This document shows, piece by piece, positions 45,746 to 56,600 of a stretch of 64,000 nucleotides of DNA; within the stretch, counting starts at the first letter, position 1; every line of letters begins with the position of its first letter. The stretch lies in contig NW_027192191.1 in NCBI RefSeq assembly GCF_041956535.1, positions 1,568,087 through 1,632,086 of the forward strand, in the 5' to 3' direction. Made by a program: the position numbers and the translations under genes. Source of the DNA: Calcarisporiella thermophila CBS 279.70 (taxonomy: Eukaryota > Calcarisporiellomycota). The notes beneath the pieces are model-generated. The model had not been told where the DNA came from, searched no databases, and was given only the letters and a program-made list of their open reading frames with translations.

Positions 45746-47297
45746 ATGACCGTCTCTGCCCACAACATTTTCACGCACAAGCAGGCCCAGAACGGGTCAC
45801 ATGAACTCAAGCAAACCAATGCTGCCACCAGCAGCCAGGACGTCATTCACCTGGAGCATGAATACGGTGCCCACAAGTAAGACTCCCACAGTTGGCTGGG
45901 GCTCGCCTCCCCGCCCTTCCCCCCCCCCCCCTGAACTAACGGTTGCTTTGTGTCTCCCCCTGATAGCTACCACCCGCTCCCCGTCGTCTTCTCAAGGGCC
46001 CAGGGCGTCCATGTTTGGGATCCCGAGGGCAACAAGTACATGGATTTCCTGTCGGCGTACTCTGCCGTCAATCAGGGACATTGCCACCCCAAGATCGTCA
46101 AGGCCCTCACCGACCAGGCCCAAAAGCTCTGCCTGAGCTCACGCGCATTCTACAACGACGTGTTCGGAAAATACGCTAAATACGTCACCGAGGTAGGCAT
46201 CTCCCCCACCCCCCCCTCTTCCACTCCGCACCCGACACTCACTCCCCCTTTGTTTGGCTTAGTACTTCGGCTATGACATGGTGCTCCCGATGAACACCGG
46301 GGCCGAGGCGGTCGAATCCGCCATCAAACTCGCCCGCAAGTGGGGCTACATGAAGAAGGGCATCCCCGAGAACCAGGCCGTGGTGCTCTCGTGCACCGGC
46401 AACTTCCACGGGCGCACCACCGGCATCATCTCGATGTCGACCGACCCGGAGTCCCGCGGAGGCTTCGGCCCCTACCTGCCCCTCGTGGGCCCGGTGTGCC
46501 CCAAGACCGGGGTCACCGTGCGCTACAACCACGCCGAGGACCTGGAGGCCGTGCTCGAGGCCAATGGCGAGAACGTCGCGGCCTTCCTGGTGGAGCCCAT
46601 CCAGGGCGAGGCGGGCATCTTCGTGCCGGACCAGGGCTATCTCAAGCGGTGCTACGAGCTGTGCCGCAAGCACAACGTGCTCTTCATCGCCGACGAGATC
46701 CAGACGGGGCTCGCGAGGACGGGCAAGATGCTGTGCATCGAGCACGAAGGGGTGCGCCCCGACATCGTGCTGCTCGGCAAGGCGCTGAGCGGCGGCGTGT
46801 TCCCGGTGTCGGCGGTGCTGGCGGACCGCGACGTGATGCTCTGCATCCAGCCCGGCGAGCATGGCTCCACCTACGGAGGCAACCCGCTGGCCTGCGCGGT
46901 GGCCATCGCCGCCCTCGAGGTCATCAAAGAGGAGGACCTGGTCCGCCGCTCGCAGGTGCTCGGCGAGAAGTTCCGCGAGGCCCTCCGCTCCATCCAGTCG
47001 CCGCTGCTCCAGACCGTGCGCGGCCGCGGCCTACTCAACGCCATTGTGATCGACGAGACGCGCTCGGACAAGTCCGCGTGGCACCTGTGCCTGCTGCTGA
47101 AGTCGCGCGGCCTGCTCGCGAAGCCCACCCACTGCAACATCATCCGCCTGGCGCCCCCGCTTTGCATCACGGAGGAGGAGCTGATGGCCGGCGTGAAGAT
47201 CATCGAGCAGTCTCTGCTGGACATCGTGGACATGAAGCTGGAGGACATCCCCGGCGCCATCGAGGAGGGTAACTACAGCAACCAGGCCGACGACTGA
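45746..47297 (+). CDS. OAT: Ornithine aminotransferase
   Basis: PLP enzyme that converts ornithine and 2-oxoglutarate to glutamate semialdehyde and glutamate (arginine breakdown, proline supply). Three exons (45746-45876, 45967-46192, 46263-47297) give 463 residues. Class III aminotransferase motifs are complete: [85 protein letters not shown], the PLP lysine in [16 protein letters not shown] and [14 protein letters not shown]. The N-terminus lacks a mitochondrial presequence, so it is probably cytosolic as in yeast. Codons are extremely GC-ending. Long frames on the opposite strand are shadows of this bias. Confidence 0.97.
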
Positions 47298-47734
47298 ACC
47301 CCCTCCTCCCCCCCTCCCTCCCCTCCTGGACGGGTCAGACAAACAATAATAAGACAAGAATATATATATATAGAGTGTACATAAACCTATATACGTATAT
47401 ATATACATATGGTCACTTTATATTTCTTGTTTGTTGGACGGTCTTTCGACTCCCCTCTCTCCCCTCCTCCCAACCCCATCGCTGTTATCTGCTTTTTTAC
47501 CGGCGCTGCTTTTTTTTTTTATTAAGACGCATTGTGTTTCCATTCGTTTGCTTTATCATCTCCAATATCTATATATATATATGAAAGCTGTAATTTTTTT
47601 TTATTCCATCCAGTCGTCGTTGGCCCATCACGATGAAAAATTAAGAAAAAGAAAAGAAACAAATAAACGTAAAAATAACAGAAAAGAAATAGAGAATCTA
47701 GTCATTATTTTTTTTAAAAAAAAGGTGTTTTCAT
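47298..47734. other. Convergent 3' spacer with TATATA tracts
   Basis: 3' ends of ornithine aminotransferase and EMC8. It contains TATATATATA-type stretches near 47360-47410 and 47565-47580 and long T runs. No gene seen. Confidence 0.5.
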
Positions 47735-48473
47735 TCAGTTCAAAACCTCGCCGTTTTTCAACCAGTCAAGCGACACGTCCTCCAAATGCTCGTCAAAGTC
47801 GACAATGCGCTTATGTCGATGGTCCCGTCGTGCTTGAGTGAGGGAGGGCAGCTTGTCGATGTGGAATGCAGAGTCGAATGGGACGTGGCGGAATTGGCCG
47901 TCCTTATACAGGTATGGCTACGAAGTGAGGAGAAGTAGGGCGAAGGGGTGGAGTAGAAGGGGGGGCATGTTTAGTTATGGGCTCGAGGAGAGAGGAATAT
48001 CTGAAAAAAAAAGAGAGGGAAAGACACTTACAATGAGGGCGTTTTCATCGGAGGATAGTTTCTCATTGTCAATGACGAATCCAATGGCATTTTGGTTGTT
48101 CTGGCGGATCCTATCCAGTACCCGCACTGCGCTTGTAGGTAGTGTGCGGTCGGAGAGGGCTGGATTAGCAACGTAAAGCCCTGCTATTTGCATGTCATTC
48201 TCGGCGGCATAGATATCAACCTGGCCAACATCCGATTCAAGTTAGGATCCTTTGACAAGCCATGGGCCAACCAAAGCTCTAGCCCTTTCTTACCTGCTGA
48301 AGAGCCATCTCTAATGTGCCACTTAGATCGCTCCAAAAATGGAGGACTGGGATCGCATCGACAATCTTCTGTTCACGAGCAAGGAGCAAGCCAACGACGG
48401 CATGAGAGGGGTGTTTGAGCGCGTGGAGAAGCGGCTTCAGATAAGCTGAAGATGTAAGAGTGTACTCTGACAT
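47735..48473 (-). CDS. EMC8: ER membrane protein complex subunit 8/9
   Basis: Cytosolic subunit of the EMC insertase, with an MPN/JAMM-like fold lacking the protease motif. Three exons on the minus strand. Exon 1 begins MSEYTLTSSAYLKPLLHALK and continues HAVVGLLLAREQKIVDAIPV and HFWSDLSGTLEMAL. Exon 2 has VDIYAAENDMQIAGLYVANP, RIRQNNQNAIGFVIDNEKLS. Exon 3 begins PYLYKDGQFRHVP and ends DWLKNGEVLN. The order and spacing match EMC8/EMC9 (UPF0172). Introns have GTAAG donors. The gene converges with ornithine aminotransferase. Confidence 0.9.
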
Positions 48474-49279
48474 GCTTGTGGTTGGCTGCTGGAAGATGGA
48501 ATAGAAAGAACGATCGCGACTCGAGGTTTCCTTTTCTCCCTCCCTAACCCCTATGAGGCACTGGGAGGCTTATCCAAAAATCCGTCATGAAATTGAAATA
48601 TTCGATCCTTCGACGAAGATAGTCGGCTCCCTTCTAGCTCAACCTATGTCTTATAGGTCAACACCAGAGTGGAAGACAGTGTGGGTAGACCGAAGGCCAC
48701 GGTAAAATTGGCCCTCTCTACCCTTTTATTAGGGCTAGCCTGCCCACCCAGGTTGCTAGATAGCGGGAGAAAGAGAGATCCAACTCTGGAAGAATTATAA
48801 AGCCTCAAGGTCACTTGCTCTCCTAGGATTCTCAGCCAAGGTAGTTGTAGTAAATCGCCCTTGGCGCATTGATGGGTTGGCGGCTTTTATCAAAATGGAA
48901 CTGCCAAAGGGGGGTGGCAAGAGGGCCTTTCCGAAATAGTGTAATCTGAGAAGTCAAGGCAGAGAGGTATCCAAGGAGCGCCGTAGTATGGGAGCCCTTG
49001 TCTCTTGTAGCACTTGACTCTCACAAGCAGAACCTATGTAGCGCGGAGTGGAAGGGTCCGTTGGATTTCCCAAGCCAGTGGGGTCAATGGATGAAGGGAG
49101 GAGGAGTTCATTAAATGCCTGTCTTGCTTTATATATTAGATTGCTTTTAAAACCAACGTGTAAAACTTATTTACATAAAATTGCGTGTAAATAAAACGAA
49201 AACCACGTTTAAAATAAAAAGAGATAAATAGCCCAAGAAAGAGAGAAAGAGAGAAAGAGAGAAAGAGAGAAAGCCAAGT
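48474..49279. other. Spacer upstream of EMC8; no gene seen
   Basis: About 800 bp with EMC8 promoter sequence and, at its far end, an AT-rich stretch and a purine repeat. Nothing else is recognisable. Confidence 0.5.
49237..49273 (+). repeat. GAAAGAGA purine microsatellite
   Basis: About four and a half units of GAAAGAGA in tandem, immediately downstream of the minus-strand gene ending at 49280. Confidence 0.9.
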
Positions 49280-50965
49280 CTAATCCAAAAACTGCCCCGT
49301 CAAGATCGCCTTTCCCATCGGTGAGGCAGGCCGGCGTGGCGGTGGCTCCGTACCCGGCGGGCTGAGGTATTCCGGTGGGGGCTTTGCAGGCGAGGTGCGT
49401 CTACGATGCCGCGGTATCGAGGCGGAGGTATTGAGGGTGGCGGTGGTCGCAGCGTCTTGGACCTATTTTTTTTTGGTGAAAAGTCAGTACCTCTTGTTCT
49501 ATCCACCGCGCCAACATCCAGTCATCCCAAGGAGAGAGTAAGGGGTCGAGGGAGAAGAGGGTTAGTAGTCAACATAGAAGACGGCGTTAGTTTTCAAAAG
49601 CACACTAGTCAATAGGTAGGGAAAAGAGTGGTTGGCGATACAGCCCATGTGACGGGAAACAGACAATTCCATCGTTGTCCCATAAACACAGCGGAGCACA
49701 CACACACACACACACACACAGCTTTGAAAGGGAGGTTAAAGTGGACCGATATCAAAAGTTCTCTTGTACAAACACATTGGGGCTTTTGAGCATCCAGCTT
49801 TCAGTGTCATTCCAGTTTGTGTAGGGCGAGTGCGGGTCACACAACTCGACGATAAGTTTTCGGGTGTTCTATCCGTCGGAAGTTCAGTCCCTCGATTGTC
49901 CAGGAGTTCGTGGCAGAGAACAATCTCCTACCTCACTAACGTTTGCAGCAAAACTTGTTTGTAATCATCATGCTTTTCCTGGTTCCTCTTTTCGCTTTCG
50001 TCTCCGTACTTGGTTGAGATCTCTTACACCATTCCACCTTCGCGACCGTGGTTGTGGTCGTGGCTGCAGTTGCCGATACCGTAGTTGCTCCTGTTGTTGC
50101 CGTCGTCGATATAGCTGTTAGTTTCGCTGTCGCTGTCGTGATTTCAACATCCATGTTCGTTGCGGGGGTGACTCGCCACTATCGTGATTCATGTCTCGGT
50201 CGTCAAAATCATTCCCAAGCCGAACGTTCCTAATGCTCGCTGGACTCATCAGTGGTATTATATTTTAAAGTCACTTGCCTGACTCCTTATGAGACTAGGC
50301 CCATTTTTGGGTGGGAAAAGCAGATAACTCGAGTGATGAAAGCAAGACGCGAGAAGGAATAACAAGAAGTGGAGAGCGAGAAAGTCAAGTAACAAGCAAT
50401 GAATACCAGTAAACTAAATAGAAAAGAACCAACACTATATGACTTTTTTCTCTTTTTTTCTCTTTTTTTTTTTCTACTCTTGCTCTTTTTTTTCTTTTTC
50501 TTCATTTCGTTTCGTTTTCTCTTTGTCTTTCCTGTTTACAAGGCAAAACTCAACAAACTCCAAAAAGAAGGTGCCGTTGCCAGAGGGAAGTTTAGTGTAG
50601 TGGAGAGAAATTTGGTGGGAGGGTAGGGTCAAGCAGCTTGTCGTCGGAACGAACGCTCCAAACGAAGGAAGGCCGCCGCCGCCGCCGGAAGCCTATGCTA
50701 TTGCCCTCTTCTCCCTCGTAAAGTTAGAGACTGAACAACTTACCGGCAAACCCTTGGCCGGGGGCGATGGATAGGCGGTGAGCGAAGCGCGCCGTAGCAA
50801 TGGGGGCGAGTTGCCGGGCGAATGCCCGAAGGGAGATGGAGAGAAGGAATAGGTGGGAGAGGCTGTGGACGAGGGGGAAGTCGAAGGAGAGCCCGAGAAG
50901 CCAAAGGCAGCTATAGACGCGCGGCGCGGGGGTATCGAGAGGGGCTTCGGCGGGTCATTGCTCAT
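49280..50965 (-). CDS. Probable Ser/Pro-rich hypothetical protein, exon structure uncertain
   Basis: A first exon at 50744-50965 starts MSNDPPKPLSIPPRRASIAA and is rich in Ser, Pro and RRAS repeats (LLRRASLTAYPSPP), which look like protein-kinase A-type sites. It ends at a good donor (CCG|gtaagt). A last exon at 49280-49462 after a tag acceptor reads RRRTSPAKPPPEYLSPPGTE, then RRPASPMGKAILTGQFLD and a stop. A middle exon around 50120-50250 (SPASIRNVRLGNDFDDRD) is plausible. The ends are coherent for a disordered fungal phosphoprotein, but I could not join all introns in one frame. I recognise no family with confidence. It diverges from the large SEL1 gene. Confidence 0.4.
49697..49720 (+). 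repeat. (CA)12 microsatellite
   Basis: Twelve CA dinucleotides in a row, within the region of the uncertain minus-strand gene and probably intronic. Confidence 0.9.
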
Positions 50966-53626
50966 TGGCGCGATTAACAAGGCTGAGAGAAGGGGAGAGA
51001 GGAAAGAAGGAAAAAAACAAACGCCGGGTGTGAAAACGAGGGTGGTGGGAGCTTTTATGTGTTTCCCTTTTCTTCTTTCAGCCTAGATCCGATAGGGCGT
51101 GTGAGAAACCCTCCCACTTGCATGGCACACGTGACCCGCCGCTTTTTCCCTCGACGTGAGCTGATCCTGTTTTGGTAAACGGCCATTCCCAGGCGATCAG
51201 CAGACACTCTCCTCTCTCAGGTCTGCCCACGCTGATTGGCCGGCCGCTGCCTATTCTATTTTCTCGATGCCTGAATATTAAGGGCCATGGCGACTTAGGT
51301 TGTTTGGACTGTAACATGCCAAATAAGCCTGCGCGTGCCTTGGCTCTGTTTGGAGCCCGGCAGGCCGAACCGGGACCCAAGCTGCCCCACGTTGGGGAGG
51401 ACGTTCAGCCAAAAGGAAATTGGCGGGCGTGTTGCATGCCTGGGAAGCAAGCTCTGCAGTGGCCCGGCCGCCCCCGGTCCAGTTCAAGGACAGGCCGGCC
51501 CGAATTCCCAGGCGTGCGTTCGCCGGGCAACGCGAGCCCATCTTTGCGCTGGTTGTGTGCGCTTATTTGCGAGAGCCACGACTTTAGTAAACATAGGAAC
51601 GAGTGGGGCGGAATTGAAGGGGGAGGGATGGGTTGTGCAGGCTCCATGCTGTGAGCTTGAAAACCCGGATGTCCATTGCATGCTCTTGCATTTCATGCCA
51701 AGGCTCACCTGACCAGCGAGGAATCGATCATAGGAGATTTCGCTATGGAAGCATGTAAGATGCCGAGAAGCTACTTTCCAAAATGAAATCGAGAGGCTCA
51801 TGCTCAATCGAGCATTTTCCGATTTGGCATTTTGGAAGAATCCGAGTCCATCGTCTCCATAGGGAATAGACAAGCTGGTGCAACTGCACTGGCAGACTCG
51901 GATTACGAAGTAATCCTGTGGCCCATTCCCAGTGGAGGCTTGGAGAATTGCTCCTTCATATTGTTCTCGAGGGTTACAGTCGCTCGCATACTCCCCCCCC
52001 CCCCTTCGCTATTGTTATTGTCCGCTGTTCTCGGGTGGTACGCAATTAGCAAGTGATGGTAAGAATGAGACGCGACTCTCCATTGCTAACCGCGCCTACC
52101 GAAAGGCGTTAGAGGTGTGGAACGAGAGTTTGTCATTTTTGTATTGATTTGTTATACGGCCGATTTTGAATCTCAGAATCCAAGGGGCCTATGTCGATTT
52201 CGTCATCCCTCCTTCGGGATTGCTCTTAAGGCGTTTCCGACCGCCCCCTCGATTAGACACCGCGAAAGCGAAGACGCTCATTAGCGTCTAACCCCCCTCC
52301 TTCCCCTCGATGAACGCTCTATCGCCATCGAGTGCTCCGCGTCTCCGTGCTCTTCCGGCGGGGCTGCGCTACGGAGATCGGTTGCATGGAAGGCTCTGGC
52401 AGGTTAGGAATCCCAAAAAGGAGCGATGAGGTCAGTCAATCATTCGGAGGGAAGATTCCATGAGGGGATGGAGAAGCTGGTGGATTTGCTATTGCTTTCA
52501 TCCACTGTGGCCGGCCCATTCCCCCCTACCCCCTCCTCTCCCAGCGGCATTCTGGCCCTGGCTTCTACTGCCGCTTCGAAAGTGTCAGTGCACACGTCAC
52601 ACGACAGCTCCTTTCTCCAATCCCTCCCAAGTTTATCCGAGAGATCAAGGCGGAGGCGGTGGGATAACAAATTGGGTGTTGTCCCTCTTCCTAATGTTGC
52701 GCACACGGCTCTTGGCCCCATCCTTGTGCCGAGGTTAGCGCCAGTGTGCTCACTCATGAGCGGGGTTCCTGTTTTCTGAGCCTGGCCGTTCCCCAACCTT
52801 GGTAACATCCCGCCCTTCGCTGGCCCCAGGAGCCTTGCGCCTCGGCTGCAGCGCCGAATGCTTTTGAACGGACAGGCGCTGGCATTCCCCCGTCCCTTGT
52901 GGAAGCCCCATCCTCACAATGCAATTGAAGAGCGGAGGCTGGTCGCCTCACGGGGGTATCCGCCGCATGAGGATCAATGCAGACACGATGGGGGATTTTG
53001 GAAGGGAATTAGCATGGGCACGAGCCCATCCCAATGCCGGCACCCCATGGCATGTCATGGCATGCTTGTGCGGAGACGGGCTACGAAGAAAGCCAGTCCT
53101 GCTTGCTTTTTTTGAAACAATATAAAGTTAGAGCTCTGTTCTCCACGTCGCTTCCATAGCAAACTTTGATGAACTCCATTTAAGTTACTGAAACAGGATA
53201 CAATAATTTTTCTTGGCCAATCAGGCGCCGCGGATGGTGTTGTGGTTTAGCACTTTTCTGCGCGCTTTTATTTTTTCTCTCTCCTCTTTGCCAACCTTCA
53301 TTCTGTCCCATCGCCGCGAATCGGTCATTTCGCCAATCCATTCCATATTCCCTCTGCTTCCCCGCATACCCGGCCTACATGACCGTCGCATCCATCATCG
53401 ATCCAAGATCCATTCGAACCATTTGACTCTCTCATCCTGACGAGGACAGATTCCAATCACATCCCTTTTCTCCCCTCCAACATAAACAAACCCAATACCA
53501 AGGAAAAACCCGCCCACAGCCCCTCCCCACCGATCCCCTCGATCTCCCCCCGATTGCCCAAGCCCCCCTGCCCCTCTCCTCCCCCCTTCTCCAAGCAGCT
53601 CGCTCACTCTACCCTAGATCGGAGCG
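50966..53626. other. 2.7-kb divergent spacer, no gene seen
   Basis: The longest gene-free stretch in the window. Frames of 100-160 codons occur on both strands (for example around 51172-51654 and 52426-52808), but I see no domain motif, no consistent codon bias and no splice-linked extension. It should contain the promoter of the large SEL1-type gene, with a TC-rich leader near 53440-53620. Confidence 0.5.
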
Positions 53627-56600
53627 ATGGGAAGACAGGGCAAATCGTCACATTCGAATCCCTCGATGCGCAACGAAACACGCTCGAAACACCGCCGACA
53701 TCCTTCCCTCATCGCCGCCACTACTCCAGACCCCCCCATCGCCCCCGACATTCCCCCCAATTCCGGCCACGCCCCTCCCATTCCCGATGCAAAATTCGAA
53801 TTACGCGTTAACACCCAGCCCTTCTCCAGGGCCAACTCCTCCCCCAAACCCGCCGACGCGCACTACAGCCGCTCGTCCACCCCCGATAAATCGCACCCCA
53901 ACCCGCCGCAGCCCCTGCCCCCCCACGCAGCCACGAATATCCGCCAGCTCGATCACTTGATATCCCTCGAGCGCTATCTGAAGCACAATGACTATCGGGA
54001 GTCGCTCCAGCTCCACACCAATATCCTGGGCCTTACCCTCTCTGCCCGCCTATACCACGCCATGGACGACGCACACGACTACCTCCATGAGCTCTTCCGC
54101 GCGCAGGGCCGCGCCGAGTTCGCCGCCTTTTATAACCACTTCTTCGATACCGCCGACGCCGTCCTCGATCGCGCCCTGGTCCACCCGCAGCCCAAGCCGA
54201 GCTTTCTGGATGTGATGAGTTTCTCGGGCAGCGCCGCCGTCGTGCGATTCTTGACCTGTTTGCGAAATGAGCCTGCGAGCATCGCTGCTGCTCTGCAGGC
54301 TCTGACCGAAGAGGAGCTCACCACCCTCGTCCCGTCTCTCGCCCCGGACAACTCCGATGCAGCGAGCTATGGCAGCAAGCGCGCGTCCATTGTACATATT
54401 GACCGCACCCGTGGCATGGTGAATCATTACGACCCGGCTCGGGTACTGACGAGCGTTTTGTTCGGGCCGTCCGTGTTTGCAGCCGAGGTATGCTTCGGGT
54501 GGCTGACTTGCCCCCTCCCCCCCCCACTCCCCTTCCCCTCAGCCCTATGCTCACCCCTTTTCTTTGCCTTCCTGTCTGTTATCCATGCTATAGGAGCAGC
54601 TTCGTTTCAACCTTTGGAAGCAGATATTCTCTTCGCTAATGCTGGAGCGTAAGGGCGAGGCTTTTGTCCTGCACGCCCTCGATGCCTATGTCCATCTGAC
54701 GCCATTGCCCGGGCGACAGCAGCTGGAGCATCAGTTGATCAAGATTTTGCGACGTGGCGAGAGGACGCACCACTCGCCCTCGTCCCTCGAGGAGGCCTCA
54801 GCGATCCGCCCCCGCGAGGAGAAAGCTTTCCGCGTGACTACGATCCGCGAACACGAGTCCACCCACCCCCATCGTACTCCCCCCGCCAACCCGGCGTCGC
54901 AGGCCCCTCGAGATTCCTCGTGCTGCGAGCACTTCTTCGATTCCGCTTGCCTCGATCTCCTCGGCGACGTGGAGCAATTCACCCCGGAATGCGTCCCGCG
55001 CTTCTGCCGCGCCTTGCTTGAAGAGCTTCCCACCGAGCTGCAGTACTATGTCCGCCACGTGATCATTGTAAAATATTTCTTCGGACAGTTCCTTGCTAAA
55101 GCCATCACCTCCCCTGAGGCGTATGGGCTGCTGGACGACCAGTACTTCATCACCGAGTCCCAGCGCCAGCGAGTTTTGGTCGCGGCCCACCAGCGGTTAA
55201 TGCGGCATGTCGTGGACGTTTTGGACGGCAATACCGAATGGTGAGTAGAATGGTGCTTTTTTTTTTCCGGGTTGGAATCCGCCAAGAGAGGCCGGAGGAG
55301 GGGAGCAGAGATGTGGGAGTATTGGAGGGTGATGTTGCAAGTTCTAATGTCCTCCGGTCCATTTAGGTTAAGGAAGCCCGTGAACGCCCTGGTTCAGCGC
55401 ATCCACGCCAAGATCAAAGGCTTTATTACGAAATTTTGCGAGCCCTCACCCCATCCTTCTGACACAGGTAAATGAATATCTACGGCCTCGTCCTCCCTTC
55501 CAGACAGATTGGCTGACGCCCCTTCATTCAAACTAGATCACCCGAATTCACGCCCGCCGGACCTCGTCGGCTCCATCTCGGCCAACTCCAGCGCCGAAAA
55601 CCCCTATCCAGCGCCCGACCTCCACCCAAAAGTGTCACCCACCCTCTTGCTCTCCCCTGCCGACGTCCTCTCCCTCTTCTACCTCATCTGGCCCAAGGCT
55701 CGCTCCATCACCTCCTATGCGTCCGTCATGGACACCGATTCCCTCGCGCCGAGGCGCTCAAGCCGTAGCAGCACGCGCTCCGTTTCCCCTCGTCGTTCCG
55801 GGTCTCCCATCGACCCCCAGAACACAAGCAGAGCCTCACCCCCCACCTCCGTATCCTCAACCAACTCGCCTGCGCTCTCTCGCTCAAGTTCGACCAACTC
55901 GCTTGCCAACATGGCGGTGGACGGCGGCGGACAGGCCGCCTGGTCGGCGAGCGGCTCTCCCGGAGCCACCGCCTCCATCGCAACCGGCGGAGGCTTGGAC
56001 GAAACCATGTACTCGCAATTGGTGAAGGCGGTGTTGGAGATTCGCCGCAGGGTTCCCACGCTCTCTCCCTCGGCGGTGACCACGGCGCATGCCGCAAGTG
56101 AGCCTTGGGCTCTTCTGTATATCTCGCACGATGGCCAGGAGCTCTGCCTCGCCGACCCCTGCATGTCGGTGACGGAGACCACAACCTCGTCGGTCTCCTC
56201 GCCACGGTTAATGTCGGTGACGACTCCCGTGATTGCGGCTTGGCGGTCGGGCTCCTTGCGGTCGTCGCTAATTCTTGGCTCGTCGTCGCCCGTGGTGGAC
56301 CAAGAGGAGGAGGAGTACGAGGGGATGGACGAGGAGCAGCTGAGCGGTGCGAGTGATGATGGGCGGAGCATGATCTCCATCGAGGACGATCTGGACGAGG
56401 ACGATCGAAAGATCGGGCGCGCCATTTTCCGCATTCTGAGGGAATTCGATATCCCCGCGATCACCGGGGCGCTTGGCGGGGGGGGGCCGAGGGCGAGCAT
56501 TGGAGGAGGAGGCGCCATGGGCGGGACCAACCCTCTGGCCCCTACCTCCAGCATGAACGATTTGGCGGCGGGGCTCGGCGTGTTGATGATGTCAGATAGC

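Noticed and set aside
46239-47272. Long open frames overlapping ornithine aminotransferase (about 310 codons in another plus frame and 207 on the minus strand)
   Set aside because: They are shadows of extreme GC-ending codon use. The aminotransferase frame has all catalytic motifs.
50236-50256. CTGATGAG followed by TCC...GGA on the minus strand, resembling a hammerhead ribozyme core
   Set aside because: The GAAA box required after stem II is absent (the sequence continues ACGTTC), and no cleavage-site stem was found.
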